From the NCBI GenBank assembly GCA_036675345.1, contig JAKFFE010000046.1, forward strand, positions 11,058 through 75,057: DNA of 64,000 bases, given 5' to 3'. The notes under the pieces were generated by a model, which did not search any database, was not told the DNA's origin, and was given only the letters and a program-made list of their open reading frames with translations. The position numbers were made by a program, and so were the translations under genes. This document shows positions 1-10,241 of the stretch, in pieces (within the stretch, counting starts at the first letter, position 1; every line of letters starts with the position of its first letter). This DNA is from JALYOC01 sp036675345 (GTDB taxonomy: Bacteria; Myxococcota; Myxococcia; Myxococcales; Myxococcaceae).

Positions 1-150
1 ATCACCGCCCGGGTGGGAGACCGGCTGGTGCTGGCGGGGGTGCTGGTGCCCCAGCACGCCGACGTGGAGGCGGCCTACGTGGCCCAGGGCCTCAAGCCGG
101 CGGGCACCGAGATCATCGGGGAGTGGATCCGCATCGAGCTGTCCCGCTGA
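1..150 (+). CDS. prmA: Ribosomal protein L11 methyltransferase, C-terminal end (partial)
   Basis: Only the last 49 codons are in the window; the gene is cut by the left edge and ends at TGA 148-150. The visible end reads as a final beta-strand region (RLVLAGVLVPQHAD, then GEWIRIEL) that resembles the C-terminus of PrmA, the SAM-dependent enzyme that methylates ribosomal protein L11. The call also rests on context: the next gene, four bases downstream, is rsmE, and prmA-rsmE is a common bacterial gene pair. The catalytic SAM-binding motifs lie outside the window, so another methyltransferase cannot be excluded. Confidence 0.65.
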   Translation: MTARVGDRLVLAGVLVPQHADVEAAYVAQGLKPAGTEIIGEWIRIELSR

Positions 151-154
151 GCCG

Positions 155-886
155 ATGATCCGCCTCCTCCTCCCGGTCCCCTCCCCCGCCCCCGACAGCC
201 TCCGGGTGGAGGGCGAGCGCTTCCACTACCTGACCCACGTGCTCCGGCTGGAACCGGGGGCGGGGCTGGAGGTGTTCGACGGGCGGGGCACCCGCTACCA
301 GGCGGTGGTGGTCCGGCGGGAGGAGGCCTTCGCCGAGCTGACCTTGTCCAACCCGCAGACCGGGATCGGCGGAGCGCCGCTGACGCTGCTGCAGGGGCTG
401 CCCAAGGGGGACAAGCTGGAGTGGATCCTCCAGAAGGGCACCGAGCTGGGCATCACCCGCTTCCTCCCGGTGGCCACGGTGCGGGCGGTGGTGAAGCTGG
501 ACGCGGCGCGCGGAGAGTCCAAGCGCACCCGCTGGCAGAAGATCGTGGAGGAGGCCGCCCGCCAGTGCGGACGGTCGGATGTCCCGGAGGTCGGCTTGCC
601 TCAGGATCTGCTGCAGGCGGTGCGGGCCTTGCCACCCCAGACCACGGTGCTGGTGCTGGATGAGGAGGAGCGATCCCGCTCCCTCTCCCAGGCGGTGGGA
701 GAGGCCGGCGAGCGCGGGCTGGCGTTGGTGGTGGGACCGGAGGGCGGGCTTGATCGCGCGGAGGTGACGGCGCTGATCGCCGCCGGCGCGGTGCCGGTCA
801 CCCTGGGGGCGCGGGTGCTGCGGACCGAGACGGCGTCCCTTGCGGCGGCGGCGGTGATCCTCCACCTGCGCGGTGAGCTGGGCTGA
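155..886 (+). CDS. rsmE: 16S rRNA m3U1498 methyltransferase RsmE
   Basis: A 243-residue protein of normal family length. RsmE methylates N3 of U1498 in 16S rRNA, using SAM, in the assembled small subunit. The N-terminal part (about residues 1-70) matches the PUA-like RNA-binding region. The C-terminal SPOUT fold shows the two SAM-knot signatures of the family: VVGPEGGL near residues 192-199 and LGARVLRTETA near 217-227. The ATG lies four bases after the upstream prmA stop, so the two genes are almost certainly co-transcribed. Nothing unusual is seen. Confidence 0.95.
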   Translation: MIRLLLPVPSPAPDSLRVEGERFHYLTHVLRLEPGAGLEVFDGRGTRYQAVVVRREEAFAELTLSNPQTGIGGAPLTLLQGLPKGDKLEWILQKGTELGITRFLPVATVRAVVKLDAARGESKRTRWQKIVEEAARQCGRSDVPEVGLPQDLLQAVRALPPQTTVLVLDEEERSRSLSQAVGEAGERGLALVVGPEGGLDRAEVTALIAAGAVPVTLGARVLRTETASLAAAAVILHLRGELG

Positions 887-1058
887 TCCAGCGCGCCGGC
901 GCTGTGCATTGCCTCGCGGGACAGAGCAAGCAGGAGACCGAGCCCCTGGTGTGAGCGTCTCCTGATCGGGGAACACGCCAAGCATTCCCGGACATCGAGC
1001 ACCTACTTTCCTCCGTCACCGGGACCGAGCGGGTCCCCTTCAAACAGGAGCAAGGCAA

Positions 1059-1328
1059 ATGGGAATCATCGCGTTCATCGTCATCGGTCTACTCGCGGGT
1101 CTGATTGCGCGTGCACTTCTTCCCGGGAACCAGTCGATGGGTCTGTTGGCCACGACCCTCCTGGGCATCGTCGGCTCCTTCGTGGGCGGGCTGATCGGTT
1201 CTCTCTTCCGTCGCGATGGGCGGCTGTTCGACCTCACCCCCAGCGGCCTCTTGATGTCCGTCTTGGGAGCAGTGGTCGTGCTGCTTCTGGTCGGATTCGC
1301 CGGCAAGCGTCGGCGTGTCACCGCCTAG
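1059..1328 (+). CDS. GlsB/YeaQ/YmgE family small membrane protein
   Basis: An 89-residue hydrophobic protein with three predicted membrane segments (about residues 3-20, 27-50 and 65-82) rich in Gly, Leu and Ile. The GIIAFIVIGLLAGLIARALLP start and the Gly-rich second helix are typical of the transglycosylase-associated GlsB/YeaQ/YmgE family of inner-membrane stress proteins, whose biochemical role is not settled. An AGGAG Shine-Dalgarno sits about 10 bases before the ATG. It is followed by a strong Rho-independent terminator, so it probably ends its own short transcript. Confidence 0.85.
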   Translation: MGIIAFIVIGLLAGLIARALLPGNQSMGLLATTLLGIVGSFVGGLIGSLFRRDGRLFDLTPSGLLMSVLGAVVVLLLVGFAGKRRRVTA

Positions 1329-1350
1329 TTGCGACCGGTCTTGCTTCACG

Positions 1351-1386
1351 GGCCTCCGGCGATGAGCCGGGGGCCTTTTTCTTTTT
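1351..1386 (+). terminator. Rho-independent terminator after the GlsB-type gene
   Basis: A 10-bp stem, GGCCTCCGGC (1351-1360) paired with GCCGGGGGCC (1366-1375, one G-T wobble), closes a 5-base loop GATGA and is followed at once by TTTTTCTTTTT (1376-1386). It lies 22 bases after the stop of the small membrane protein and before the RDD gene. It is the clearest intrinsic terminator in the window. Confidence 0.92.
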
Positions 1387-1451
1387 CAACCAACCGCCAC
1401 CGACCGTTTCTTGATCCCCCGGGCCGTTGGTCGTTTCATCAAGCGGAAGGG

Positions 1452-2933
1452 ATGGAGGTGGATGTGACCAAATGTCTGAAATGTGGGTCTGAGCTTCCTG
1501 CGATCGGCGAATGCGGTGTCTGCCACGGCCAGGGTCTTCCCGCGACCGCGGTCCCCCGACTTCTCGATCAGGACCTGAATCTGGATCGCCGGGCGCCTCG
1601 GCCCGAAGAGCTACCGACCCCGCCCCGCGCCCCGGCCGCTGTGGAGCCGCGTCCCCCCGCTCCGCCCGCCGGTCCCGCAAGTCCTCCACGCCCTCCGGCT
1701 CCGGTGGCTGCCGTCCCTCCGCGTCCTCCGGCTCCGGTCGCCGCCCCTCTTCCCCCGCGTCCCCAGGCTCCGGTCGCCGCCGCCAATCCTCCGCGTCCCC
1801 CGGCTCCGCCTGCCGCCGGTCTTCCCCCGCGTCCCCCGGCTCCGGCCTCCGCCGCTCTTCCCCCGCGTCCCCCGGCTCCGGTCGCCGCCGCCCTTCCCCC
1901 GGCGCCGGTCGCTGCCGCTACTCCCCCGCGCCCTCCGGCCCCGGCCGCCGCCGCTCTTCCCCCGCGTCCCCAGGCTCCGGTCGCCTCCGCCGCTGTTCCC
2001 CCGCGTCCTCTGGATCCCGCCGCCGCCGCCCTTCCCCAGCGTCCCTCGGCTCCGGTCGCCGCCGCTCTTCCCCCGCGTCCCCTGGATCCCGCCGCCGCCG
2101 CCCTTCCCCCGCGTCCCCCGGCTCCGGCCGCCGCCGCACTTCCCCCACGTCCCCCGGCTCCGGTCGCCGCCGCCGCTCTTCCGCCTCGGCCCTCAGCGCC
2201 GGTCGCAGCGGCCGCGGTCGCAACTCCCTCCAGCGTTGCTCCGGCGACGCCCGCCCCGGCTCCGGTGGACTTCACCTCTCCGCTGCTGGCAGATATCCCC
2301 TCCCCCGAGTCCGACTTCGCCGCTCCCGGCCCGACCGGGAGTCTCCACTCCGACGCACAGCTCGAACACGCTCCTGACATGACCCCTCCTCCGCCTCCCG
2401 CATCGCGACCCGCCACCCCGTCCGCCACTCCCCCCCGGATGAGCGCGGCCTCGCAGGCTGGAGTGGAGGAGCACCACGCACGGCCCGCCTCCCTATGGCG
2501 GCGAGCGTTGGCCTTCACCGTGGACGCGGCGCTGATCCTGGGAATCCTGGCCGCCTATCTCGCGGTGGCCGCCGCGATCGTCGGGCCCACTCCTACCCAC
2601 CTCACCGGGCTCGATGCCTGGATGGCGCGCGCCCACGCCATGGAGCACGTGTTGATTCCCGGGCTGGTGCTGGCCCTGGTGCTGTCCCTGGTCTATTCGG
2701 CGGTGGCCGGGTTCCTGTGGGACGGCCGCACCCTGGGACGACGGCTGCTGGGGATCCGGCTGGTGGATCGCAGCGGCCTGGCTCCGGCGCCGGCGCGGGC
2801 CATCTTGCGCGCGTTGCTCTCGGCCTTCTCCTTCGCCCTCTTCCTGGGCGGCTTCTGGCTGGCCCTGTTTGACCGCCGCGGCCAGACCCTCCACGACAAG
2901 CTGACCTCGACCTTCGTGGTCCGACCGGTGTGA
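1452..2933 (+). CDS. RDD-domain membrane protein with N-terminal zinc ribbon and long Pro/Ala repeat
   Basis: A 493-residue protein in three parts. Residues 5-25 hold two CxxC pairs (CLKC, CGVC), a likely zinc ribbon. From about residue 75 to 260 comes a low-complexity stretch built from variants of PPRPPAPVAAAL, encoded by a GC-rich tandem repeat. The last 150 residues form an RDD domain with about three membrane helices; it starts at the RPASLWRRALAFTVDAALIL region and contains WDGRTLGRRLLGIRLVD. RDD proteins are integral membrane proteins of mostly unknown function, some proposed as transporters. The start at 1452 follows a GGAAGGG ribosome site and avoids reading through the upstream terminator. 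The C-terminal helices imply inner-membrane location with a long soluble arm. Confidence 0.8.
   Translation: MEVDVTKCLKCGSELPAIGECGVCHGQGLPATAVPRLLDQDLNLDRRAPRPEELPTPPRAPAAVEPRPPAPPAGPASPPRPPAPVAAVPPRPPAPVAAPLPPRPQAPVAAANPPRPPAPPAAGLPPRPPAPASAALPPRPPAPVAAALPPAPVAAATPPRPPAPAAAALPPRPQAPVASAAVPPRPLDPAAAALPQRPSAPVAAALPPRPLDPAAAALPPRPPAPAAAALPPRPPAPVAAAALPPRPSAPVAAAAVATPSSVAPATPAPAPVDFTSPLLADIPSPESDFAAPGPTGSLHSDAQLEHAPDMTPPPPPASRPATPSATPPRMSAASQAGVEEHHARPASLWRRALAFTVDAALILGILAAYLAVAAAIVGPTPTHLTGLDAWMARAHAMEHVLIPGLVLALVLSLVYSAVAGFLWDGRTLGRRLLGIRLVDRSGLAPAPARAILRALLSAFSFALFLGGFWLALFDRRGQTLHDKLTSTFVVRPV
1680..2230 (+). repeat. Degenerate tandem repeat coding for PPRPPAPVAAA units
   Basis: About 550 bases of GC-rich degenerate tandem units, each roughly 33-39 bases, inside the RDD protein gene. 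The units encode PPRPPAP followed by a variable run of V, A and L; a minority read PPRPLDPAAA or PQRPSAPVAA. All copies stay in frame. The same stretch keeps other frames open on both strands, which is a by-product of the repeat and not extra genes. Confidence 0.85.
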
Positions 2934-2962
2934 TTTCGGCGCGCCCTTTCGCGCGCGCCGCA

Positions 2963-2968
2963 TACACT
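2963..2968 (+). promoter_or_regulatory. Possible -10 element (TACACT) close to start codon
   Basis: TACACT ends 12 bases before the ATG at 2981. There is no clear Shine-Dalgarno between them. It belongs to a recurring TANNNT-before-start pattern in this window. A promoter here would give the GspE-N/HEAT gene its own transcript with little or no leader. Confidence 0.4.
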
Positions 2969-2980
2969 CCGCCCGCTCCA

Positions 2981-5656
2981 ATGCCCGCCCGTCTCGCCCA
3001 GGTGCTTGTCAGCCGCGGCCTGCTCACCCCCGAGCGGGCGGACGAGGCCTTGCGCCAACTGGCCGTGGCCGGAGGAGCGCTGGACACCACCTTGCTGGAG
3101 CACGGCTGGGTCCCCGAGGTGCCGCTGCTGCAGGCACTGGGTGAGGCCTCCGGCTTCCGCGCGGTGAACCTGGCGGACTTCGAACCGAACCCGGAAGTCG
3201 CCACGCTGATCCCCCCGAAGATCGCCGACCGCCTCTGCGTGGCGCCGCTCTCGGTGGAAGGCCCGGTGCTGCACATCGTCTGCGGGTACCCGGTCCGCAA
3301 GGTGGAGCTGGACGAGGTGGCGTTCCTGCTGGGCAAGCAGCTGGAGCTGTGGGTGGGGCTGGAAGTCCGGATCCGTGACTGGATCTCGACCATCTACAAG
3401 CAGCCGCTGGCCGCCCGCTTCACCGCGCTGCTGGCCCAGGGCGAACCGGTCCCCGCCGCCGAGCCCGAGGCCCCGCTCGCCGCGCCCCTGCCGCCTCCCC
3501 CGCCCACGCCGTCCGCGGCCGAGGTCCCGCCCAGGCCGCCGGCGAACGTGCCGGTGGAGGAGACCACCCTGGAGGACTCGCTCTCCCTGGAGATGGTGGA
3601 GCGGCTGGCCCGCACCGTCGCCGAGGAGCCGATCCCCCTCGAGGTCCGCAAGAAGGACCGCTCGGCGCCCACCCGCTCGCCCGAGCCGGTTGCGCCTGAG
3701 CCGGTTGCGCCTGAGCCGGTTCGACGCGCTCCCGAGCCCGTCCGCGCCCCCGAGCCCGCTCGCGCTCCCGAGGTGGTTCGGGCTCCCGAGCCCGCTCGCG
3801 CCCCCGCCGCGGCCCGGCCACCGGAGCCGCCCCCGCCCGTCGCGGTCCGGCCTCCCGAGCCTCCCCGGACTCCCGAGCCGCCGCCGCGGATCCCGGCCGT
3901 GCACGGCAAGACGCCGACCCAGCCGGAGCTCCGCGTCCCGACCGCGCCCGTCCGGCCGCCGCCCGTCGCCACCCCGGCTCCGGTCAGCGCGCCACCGCAG
4001 CGGTCCTCCTCCCTCTCCCCGCCGCTTCCCGCTCCGGCGATCGTCCCTCGCCCCAGCGCGCCGGCGCTGAGCGCCGCGCTCCAGCCGACCCCGGACGTGG
4101 TCCCGGACTGGTCGATCGCCGATGCCCGCGCCGCGCTCAAGGTGGCGGCGGCCAGCGGCGATCGCGATCAGGTGATCGACGTCGCCTTGACCTACGCCCG
4201 GCGGACCTTCGAGTTCGCCGCCGCCTTCGCGGTGCTCCGCGGCTCGGCGGTGGGCTGGGATGCCCGGGGCCAGAACGCGACCAAGGAGATGATCGCCCAG
4301 GTCTCCATTCCGCTGGATGCCACCTCGGTGTTCCGCACCGTGGCCCTCTCCCGGGGAAGCTTCACCGGTCCGCTCCCGCCGGACACCCTGAACCTGCACT
4401 ACCTCTCCGCCTTTGGCCGTCAGCCGCGCGCGTTGTTCCTGTTCCCGGTGGAGGTGAAGGCCCGGCTGGTGGCGCTGGTGTACGGCGACTCCGGCACCCG
4501 GCCCTTCAGCCAGCGCCGCCTCTCCGACTTCCTGATCTTCTGCCAGGAGCTGCCGGCCGCCTTCCAGGAGCTGATCCTGCTGCGCAAGCAGCGGGTGGCC
4601 ACCGTCTCCGAAGAGGTGGAGCTGACCGTGGAGACCCCGGCGACCCCGCCTGCGGCCCCCTCCGCTCCCGCCGGCCTGGGACCGGCTCCCTCCGCTGCGG
4701 GCTTGGGGTGGGGCCCGCTGGCGTCCAGCACCGGTGGTCGCACCGGGCGCGCCGCCTCCATGCCCGCGCTGACTGTGATGGAGGCCGAGCGGCCGCCCCC
4801 GGACTTCACTCCCATCCTCCGCCGGCTCACCGGCCCCGATCCCACCGAGCGGGCGCGCGCGATGGCGGAGCTGGCCCGGGCCCCCGAGGCGTCCTCCCGG
4901 GTGCTGGCCACCCGCTTCCCCGGTCCTACCGCCTGGTCGCGGCTGCCGGTGATGGAGCTGCCGGAGGCGGACGAGCTGGGACCGATCCCCGGGGCCCTGG
5001 CCCGCCTTGGCCGCCCCGCGGCCACCGCGCTGGCCCCGCTGCTGGACAGCGACGACTCCGACACCCGCTACCTGGCGCTGCTCACCGCCGGGAACCTCCC
5101 CTACGCGGAGCTGGTGGACGGGGTGCTGCGAGGACTCTTCGATCTGGAGCCGGACATCTCCTCCGCCGCCCGCGCCGCCGCCACCGCGCTGCGCAAACTG
5201 CCCCGCTTCGACGCGGCGATGAAGGACCTGCGCCAGGAGCTGACCGCGCGTGACTCGCTCCGCCGCGGCCTGGCCGCCCGGGCGCTGGGGGTGCTGCATG
5301 ATCGCGAGGCGATCGACGGGCTGGTGGGGCTGACCGGCTCCGAGGACCAGCTGACCGCGCAGGCCGCCGCGGAGGCGCTGCGGGAGATCACCAAGCAGAG
5401 CCACGGGACCAATCCCCGCGAGTGGCTGATGTGGTGGGCGGAGAACCGCGGTCGCCGCCGGATCGAATGGCTGGTCTCGGCGCTGCGCCACCGCGAGCTG
5501 GACATCCGCACCTCCGCCATCGAGGAGCTGACCCGCACCCTCAACGACAGCCTGGGCTACGCGCCGGATGGTGCCACCGCCGAGCGCGAGGAGGCCACCC
5601 AGCGCTGGGAGGCGCTGCTGGCGCAGGGCGGCCGGTGGCAGAAGCTCGAGATCTAG
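2981..5656 (+). CDS. GspE N-terminal-domain protein with GAF-like and HEAT repeat regions
   Basis: An 891-residue cytoplasmic protein. Residues 1-125 (ARLAQVLVSRGLLTPERADEA onward) match the GspE/MshE N-terminal domain of type II secretion and type IV pilus ATPases, which in some members binds c-di-GMP. No Walker A ATPase domain follows. Instead there is a Pro/Ala/Glu-rich linker with APEPxR repeats (about 200-370), a globular region that looks GAF-like (about 380-530), and a helical C-terminal third with HEAT-type repeats. I chose ATG 2981 over GTG 2930, which overlaps the upstream stop and would add a short disordered leader. A histidine kinase and an NtrC-type regulator follow, so a signalling or scaffold role is plausible but inferred. 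Confidence 0.7.
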   Translation: MPARLAQVLVSRGLLTPERADEALRQLAVAGGALDTTLLEHGWVPEVPLLQALGEASGFRAVNLADFEPNPEVATLIPPKIADRLCVAPLSVEGPVLHIVCGYPVRKVELDEVAFLLGKQLELWVGLEVRIRDWISTIYKQPLAARFTALLAQGEPVPAAEPEAPLAAPLPPPPPTPSAAEVPPRPPANVPVEETTLEDSLSLEMVERLARTVAEEPIPLEVRKKDRSAPTRSPEPVAPEPVAPEPVRRAPEPVRAPEPARAPEVVRAPEPARAPAAARPPEPPPPVAVRPPEPPRTPEPPPRIPAVHGKTPTQPELRVPTAPVRPPPVATPAPVSAPPQRSSSLSPPLPAPAIVPRPSAPALSAALQPTPDVVPDWSIADARAALKVAAASGDRDQVIDVALTYARRTFEFAAAFAVLRGSAVGWDARGQNATKEMIAQVSIPLDATSVFRTVALSRGSFTGPLPPDTLNLHYLSAFGRQPRALFLFPVEVKARLVALVYGDSGTRPFSQRRLSDFLIFCQELPAAFQELILLRKQRVATVSEEVELTVETPATPPAAPSAPAGLGPAPSAAGLGWGPLASSTGGRTGRAASMPALTVMEAERPPPDFTPILRRLTGPDPTERARAMAELARAPEASSRVLATRFPGPTAWSRLPVMELPEADELGPIPGALARLGRPAATALAPLLDSDDSDTRYLALLTAGNLPYAELVDGVLRGLFDLEPDISSAARAAATALRKLPRFDAAMKDLRQELTARDSLRRGLAARALGVLHDREAIDGLVGLTGSEDQLTAQAAAEALREITKQSHGTNPREWLMWWAENRGRRRIEWLVSALRHRELDIRTSAIEELTRTLNDSLGYAPDGATAEREEATQRWEALLAQGGRWQKLEI

Positions 5657-5680
5657 CCGTCGGCGGGGACCGGACCTGAC

Positions 5681-7192
5681 GTGCACGCGACCATCACCCT
5701 GATCGCCTGTGCCGGGCAGCTGTTCCTGGCGCTGCTGGCCCTCTGGCGGGGAGCGCGCAGCCCGCTGGGGATGCCGCTGGCGCTGCTGGCGGTGACCCAG
5801 TTCTCCTGGGGACTCCCCTCCGCGGTCCACGAGCTGACCGGGCAGCCGGAGTGGCTGTGGCTGAGCAACACCGCCGCGCCGATGAACCTGCCGATCGCCC
5901 TGCACTTCGTGCTGGCCTTCGTCGGCCGGCGCCGGTCGCTGGCCTGGTTGATGTTCTCCACCTACGCGGTGGTGACCGCCTTTGCCGCCAGCACCCTGCT
6001 GGCCTTCGTCTCCCCCCGGGTCCGGCAGTTCGTCACCTCCGCTGAACACGCCACCGTCCACCTGGCGTTGGGAGCGGCGGTGGGGGCGATGATCGTCGTG
6101 CTGCTGCTGACCCACCTGCGCCGGGTGGCCCGCCCGGACGAACGCGCCCGCACCCAGCTGGTGCTCTACGCGCTGGCCCTGGTCGGGATCCTGGGCTTCA
6201 CCGAACCGTGGTCGGTGATGTTCGGCGGCGTGCCCCGGCTGGGGAACGTGGGCGCGCTGGCCAGCAACCTCCTGCTGGCGTTCATTGCCCTGCGCTGGCG
6301 GCTGTTCGGCCGGGACCTGGCCACCGGCAGCTTCCCGGTGATCTTCGTCACCGTGGCCCTGGGGGTGGTGGGCTACCTGGCGGTGTTCGCCTCCTTCAGC
6401 ACCCGCACCGGGCCGCTGGTGGCCTTCACCGGGCTGCTCACCCTCTCGGTGATCGTCACCGTGCGCCGGGTGCTCACCCCCCGCGCGCTGGCCCGGGAGC
6501 GGCTGGAGCGGCTGGCCACCCTGGGCCGCTTCTCCGCCCAGATGGCCCATGACCTCAAGAACCCGATCGCCGCGCTCAAGGGCGCCGCCCAGTTCCTGGA
6601 GGAGGAGCACGCCCGCGGGGCCTCGCTGGCGGACAAGGGGGACTTCCTCAAGCTGATCGTCCAGCAGACCGACCGGCTCTCCCGGGTGGTCGAGCACTAC
6701 CAGCGGCTGGGCCGGATCGAGCCGGTGCTCGCCCCCCAGGAGCTCAACGCCCTGGTGCGCACCGTGCTCTCGCTGCAGGAGTTCGCCGGTCAGGGAAAGG
6801 TGCGGATCGTCTCCCAGCCGGCGGAGGGGCTGCCGGAGCTGAGGCTGGACCGGGATCTGATCGCCGGCGCGCTGGAGAACCTGGTCCGCAACGCGATGGA
6901 GGCCATGCCCCAGGGCGGGACGGTGACCGTGCGCACCGGGCTGGAGGACAAGCTGGAGCCGGCGCGGGTGTTCCTGGACGTGCAGGACACCGGAGAGGGA
7001 ATGGACCCCCGCACCCGCGAGCGCGCCTTCGACGACTTCTTCACCACCAAGGCCACCGGCAGCGGGCTGGGCCTGGCCTTCGTGCGCCGGGTGGTGGAGG
7101 CCCACGGGGGCGAGGTCCGGCTGACCAGCAAGGAGGGTTCCGGCACCACCCTCCGCCTGGTCTTCGTGGCCGACTCCGGCCAGGCCAGCTGA
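5681..7192 (+). CDS. Membrane sensor histidine kinase
   Basis: A 503-residue protein with a GTG start. The N-terminal 260 residues form about seven or eight membrane helices with no obvious periplasmic sensor or PAS domain. A HisKA dimerisation domain follows, with the phosphoacceptor in MAHDLKNPIAA at His290. The HATPase domain shows an N box (ENLVRNAMEAM), a G1 box (DTGEGMD) and a G2 box (GSGLGLAFV). It should autophosphorylate and pass phosphate to a receiver protein. The NtrC-type regulator starts 45 bases downstream and is the obvious partner. The signal is unknown; the helical bundle itself may sense membrane state or a small ligand. Confidence 0.92.
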   Translation: MHATITLIACAGQLFLALLALWRGARSPLGMPLALLAVTQFSWGLPSAVHELTGQPEWLWLSNTAAPMNLPIALHFVLAFVGRRRSLAWLMFSTYAVVTAFAASTLLAFVSPRVRQFVTSAEHATVHLALGAAVGAMIVVLLLTHLRRVARPDERARTQLVLYALALVGILGFTEPWSVMFGGVPRLGNVGALASNLLLAFIALRWRLFGRDLATGSFPVIFVTVALGVVGYLAVFASFSTRTGPLVAFTGLLTLSVIVTVRRVLTPRALARERLERLATLGRFSAQMAHDLKNPIAALKGAAQFLEEEHARGASLADKGDFLKLIVQQTDRLSRVVEHYQRLGRIEPVLAPQELNALVRTVLSLQEFAGQGKVRIVSQPAEGLPELRLDRDLIAGALENLVRNAMEAMPQGGTVTVRTGLEDKLEPARVFLDVQDTGEGMDPRTRERAFDDFFTTKATGSGLGLAFVRRVVEAHGGEVRLTSKEGSGTTLRLVFVADSGQAS

Positions 7193-7225
7193 GCGGGCTG
7201 TCAGGACTTCACCCCGCCGCTGCGG

Positions 7226-7231
7226 TAGCTT
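7226..7231 (+). promoter_or_regulatory. Possible -10 element (TAGCTT) six bases before GTG
   Basis: TAGCTT ends six bases before the GTG start of the NtrC-type regulator, in the 45-base gap after the kinase gene. No Shine-Dalgarno is seen. If used, the transcript would be leaderless and the regulator could be expressed separately from its kinase. Confidence 0.4.
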
Positions 7232-7237
7232 CCGCGC

Positions 7238-8611
<1,374 letters not shown>

Positions 8612-8617
8612 CTCGCC

Positions 8618-10066
8618 CTAATCGGTGACCACGCTCCCGGGGAGGTTGCCGTAGTCCTCTCCCTCGTCCGCGTGATCGAGAGAGAGGCTGACCAGGTCGC
8701 TGATGAACAGGTTGTTGGAGGAGAACTTCGCCAGCGCGATGGCCAGGTCGTCGTTGCTCTTCCCGGCGGTGACGATGTCGAAGCTGGCGTCGCCGTTGCC
8801 GTCCTCGGCGGCGCGGTCCTCGAAGCGGTGGCGCAGGTCGGAGAGCTGATCCTGGCTCAGGCGGATGGTGATCGGCCGGTCGTGGCTGGCGGCCTCGTCG
8901 CCCTGGGCGGGATCGCCGGTGAAGGCAGTGACCAGGTCGCGGCGGAACCCGTCGCTGTCATTGGTGAACACCAGCTCGTGGTACGACTCGTCGTACTGTT
9001 TGCCGTACTCGTTCTCCACGTTGTGGATGTTCAGGGTCGCGCCGCCGTAGTTGAGCGAGATGTCGTCCACCCGTGACCCATCCTCCTGGATGAAGGAGGT
9101 GCGGGTGCCCGAGGTCCCGGCGCCGTCGAAGGAGGCCGCGTCCAGTCCGGAGATCCCCAGGTCGACGCTGGACTGCGAGCTGAAGTCCGCCCGCTCGATG
9201 ATCCCCGCGTGGGTCACGCCCGGACGATCGCCGGAGGGGAGCTCGCCGGTGTTCAGGTAGCGCTGATACTCGAGCGTGCCCTCCTCCGAACCGAGGTCGA
9301 ACGAGGCCGTCCGCAGCCGGACCTCCTCGAAGGAGGTGCTGTTTCCGGCGGAGACCGACACCGGTCCCACCGAGAGCCCGGCGGTGATCCCGGACTCGAA
9401 CGCGGCGGTGGGGCCGGCGCTGACCTGCACCTGGTCTCCGTTCCGGGAGACTTCGATCGAGGTGCCCTCGGACTCGCTGCCGCTGGAGCCGAGGCTGACC
9501 TCCGCGCCGTGATACGCGACCGTGGCGCCCAGCTCACTGCTCTCGATGTTGGCGGTGTCCAGGCGAACCGATCCGCCGTCCGGAATGGTGGTGGGATCCG
9601 CCGGGTTCGGCACCGGGATCTCGCCGTTCTGGAAGCGCTGGAAGTCCTCCTCGCTGAGCCGGACCTCGTAGGTCGCGTTCGCGGTCTCGGTGTGGCTGCT
9701 GGAGACCGAACCGCCCACCTTCTTTCCCTCCAGCGCCAGCTCGCCGGTGGCGGTGAGCGAGGCGTTGGCGCTGACGTTGAAGGTCACGAAGCCATCCTCG
9801 CGCGTCACCTCGGACTCGAAGTTCGCGGAGACCTCCAGACCCCCACCGATGGTGACCCCGCCGACCTGGGTGCTGCCCTCCACCCCGGCGGTGACCTCGG
9901 CCCCTCCGTCGGTCGGATTGACCGCCAGGGACATCGGATCGGCGGGAGCAGGCGGCTCGTACTGGTCCGCCGGGGGCGGGGGCGGCGCAGGCTTGGGCAT
10001 GGCCCGATCTGCGGAGTCCGGCGAGCTGCGACGGATGGGCGACGAGTCGGAGATCCGCGAAACCAT
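8618..10066 (-). CDS. Uncharacterised Pro-rich/beta-rich protein
   Basis: A 482-residue protein I do not recognise. The first 45 residues are disordered, with a run of prolines (PKPAPPPPPADQYEPP). The rest is acidic, rich in Ser, Gly, Thr and Val, and reads as many short beta strands (for example GGAEVTAGVEGSTQVGGVTI). There is no signal peptide or membrane helix, and Cys is absent from the stretches I read. The ATG at 10066 has an AAAGGA ribosome site about eight bases upstream. It is transcribed away from the secreted-protein gene at 10242 and converges with the NtrC-type gene only six bases away. Function unknown; the coding call itself is secure from length and codon use. Confidence 0.75.
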   Translation of the reverse strand: MVSRISDSSPIRRSSPDSADRAMPKPAPPPPPADQYEPPAPADPMSLAVNPTDGGAEVTAGVEGSTQVGGVTIGGGLEVSANFESEVTREDGFVTFNVSANASLTATGELALEGKKVGGSVSSSHTETANATYEVRLSEEDFQRFQNGEIPVPNPADPTTIPDGGSVRLDTANIESSELGATVAYHGAEVSLGSSGSESEGTSIEVSRNGDQVQVSAGPTAAFESGITAGLSVGPVSVSAGNSTSFEEVRLRTASFDLGSEEGTLEYQRYLNTGELPSGDRPGVTHAGIIERADFSSQSSVDLGISGLDAASFDGAGTSGTRTSFIQEDGSRVDDISLNYGGATLNIHNVENEYGKQYDESYHELVFTNDSDGFRRDLVTAFTGDPAQGDEAASHDRPITIRLSQDQLSDLRHRFEDRAAEDGNGDASFDIVTAGKSNDDLAIALAKFSSNNLFISDLVSLSLDHADEGEDYGNLPGSVVTD

Positions 10067-10241
10067 GGAGGCGTCCTTTGAGAGTGTCCCTGGTGGCGAT
10101 TACGCACCCACTCCGGAGCCAGTTACAAACACCCTCCACGATTCTCCTGGCCCGCCCCTGACACGGCGCGCCATCCCGGGCGGTCAGGGTCGTTCCCTTC
10201 CCAGCACCCCTAAACCGGCGAAATTGACAGTCAGCACCCGG
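10067..10241. other. Divergent intergenic region
   Basis: 175 bases between two divergent genes, less GC-rich than its surroundings. It must hold both promoters. TTGACA occurs at 10224-10229 on the + strand but is only 12 bases before the ATG at 10242, so it cannot serve as a normal -35 box for that start. No other clear element is seen. Confidence 0.5.

Noticed and set aside
10224..10229. TTGACA as a -35 box for the exported-protein gene at 10242
   Set aside because: It is only 12 bases before the start codon, so the -10 box would lie inside the coding region.
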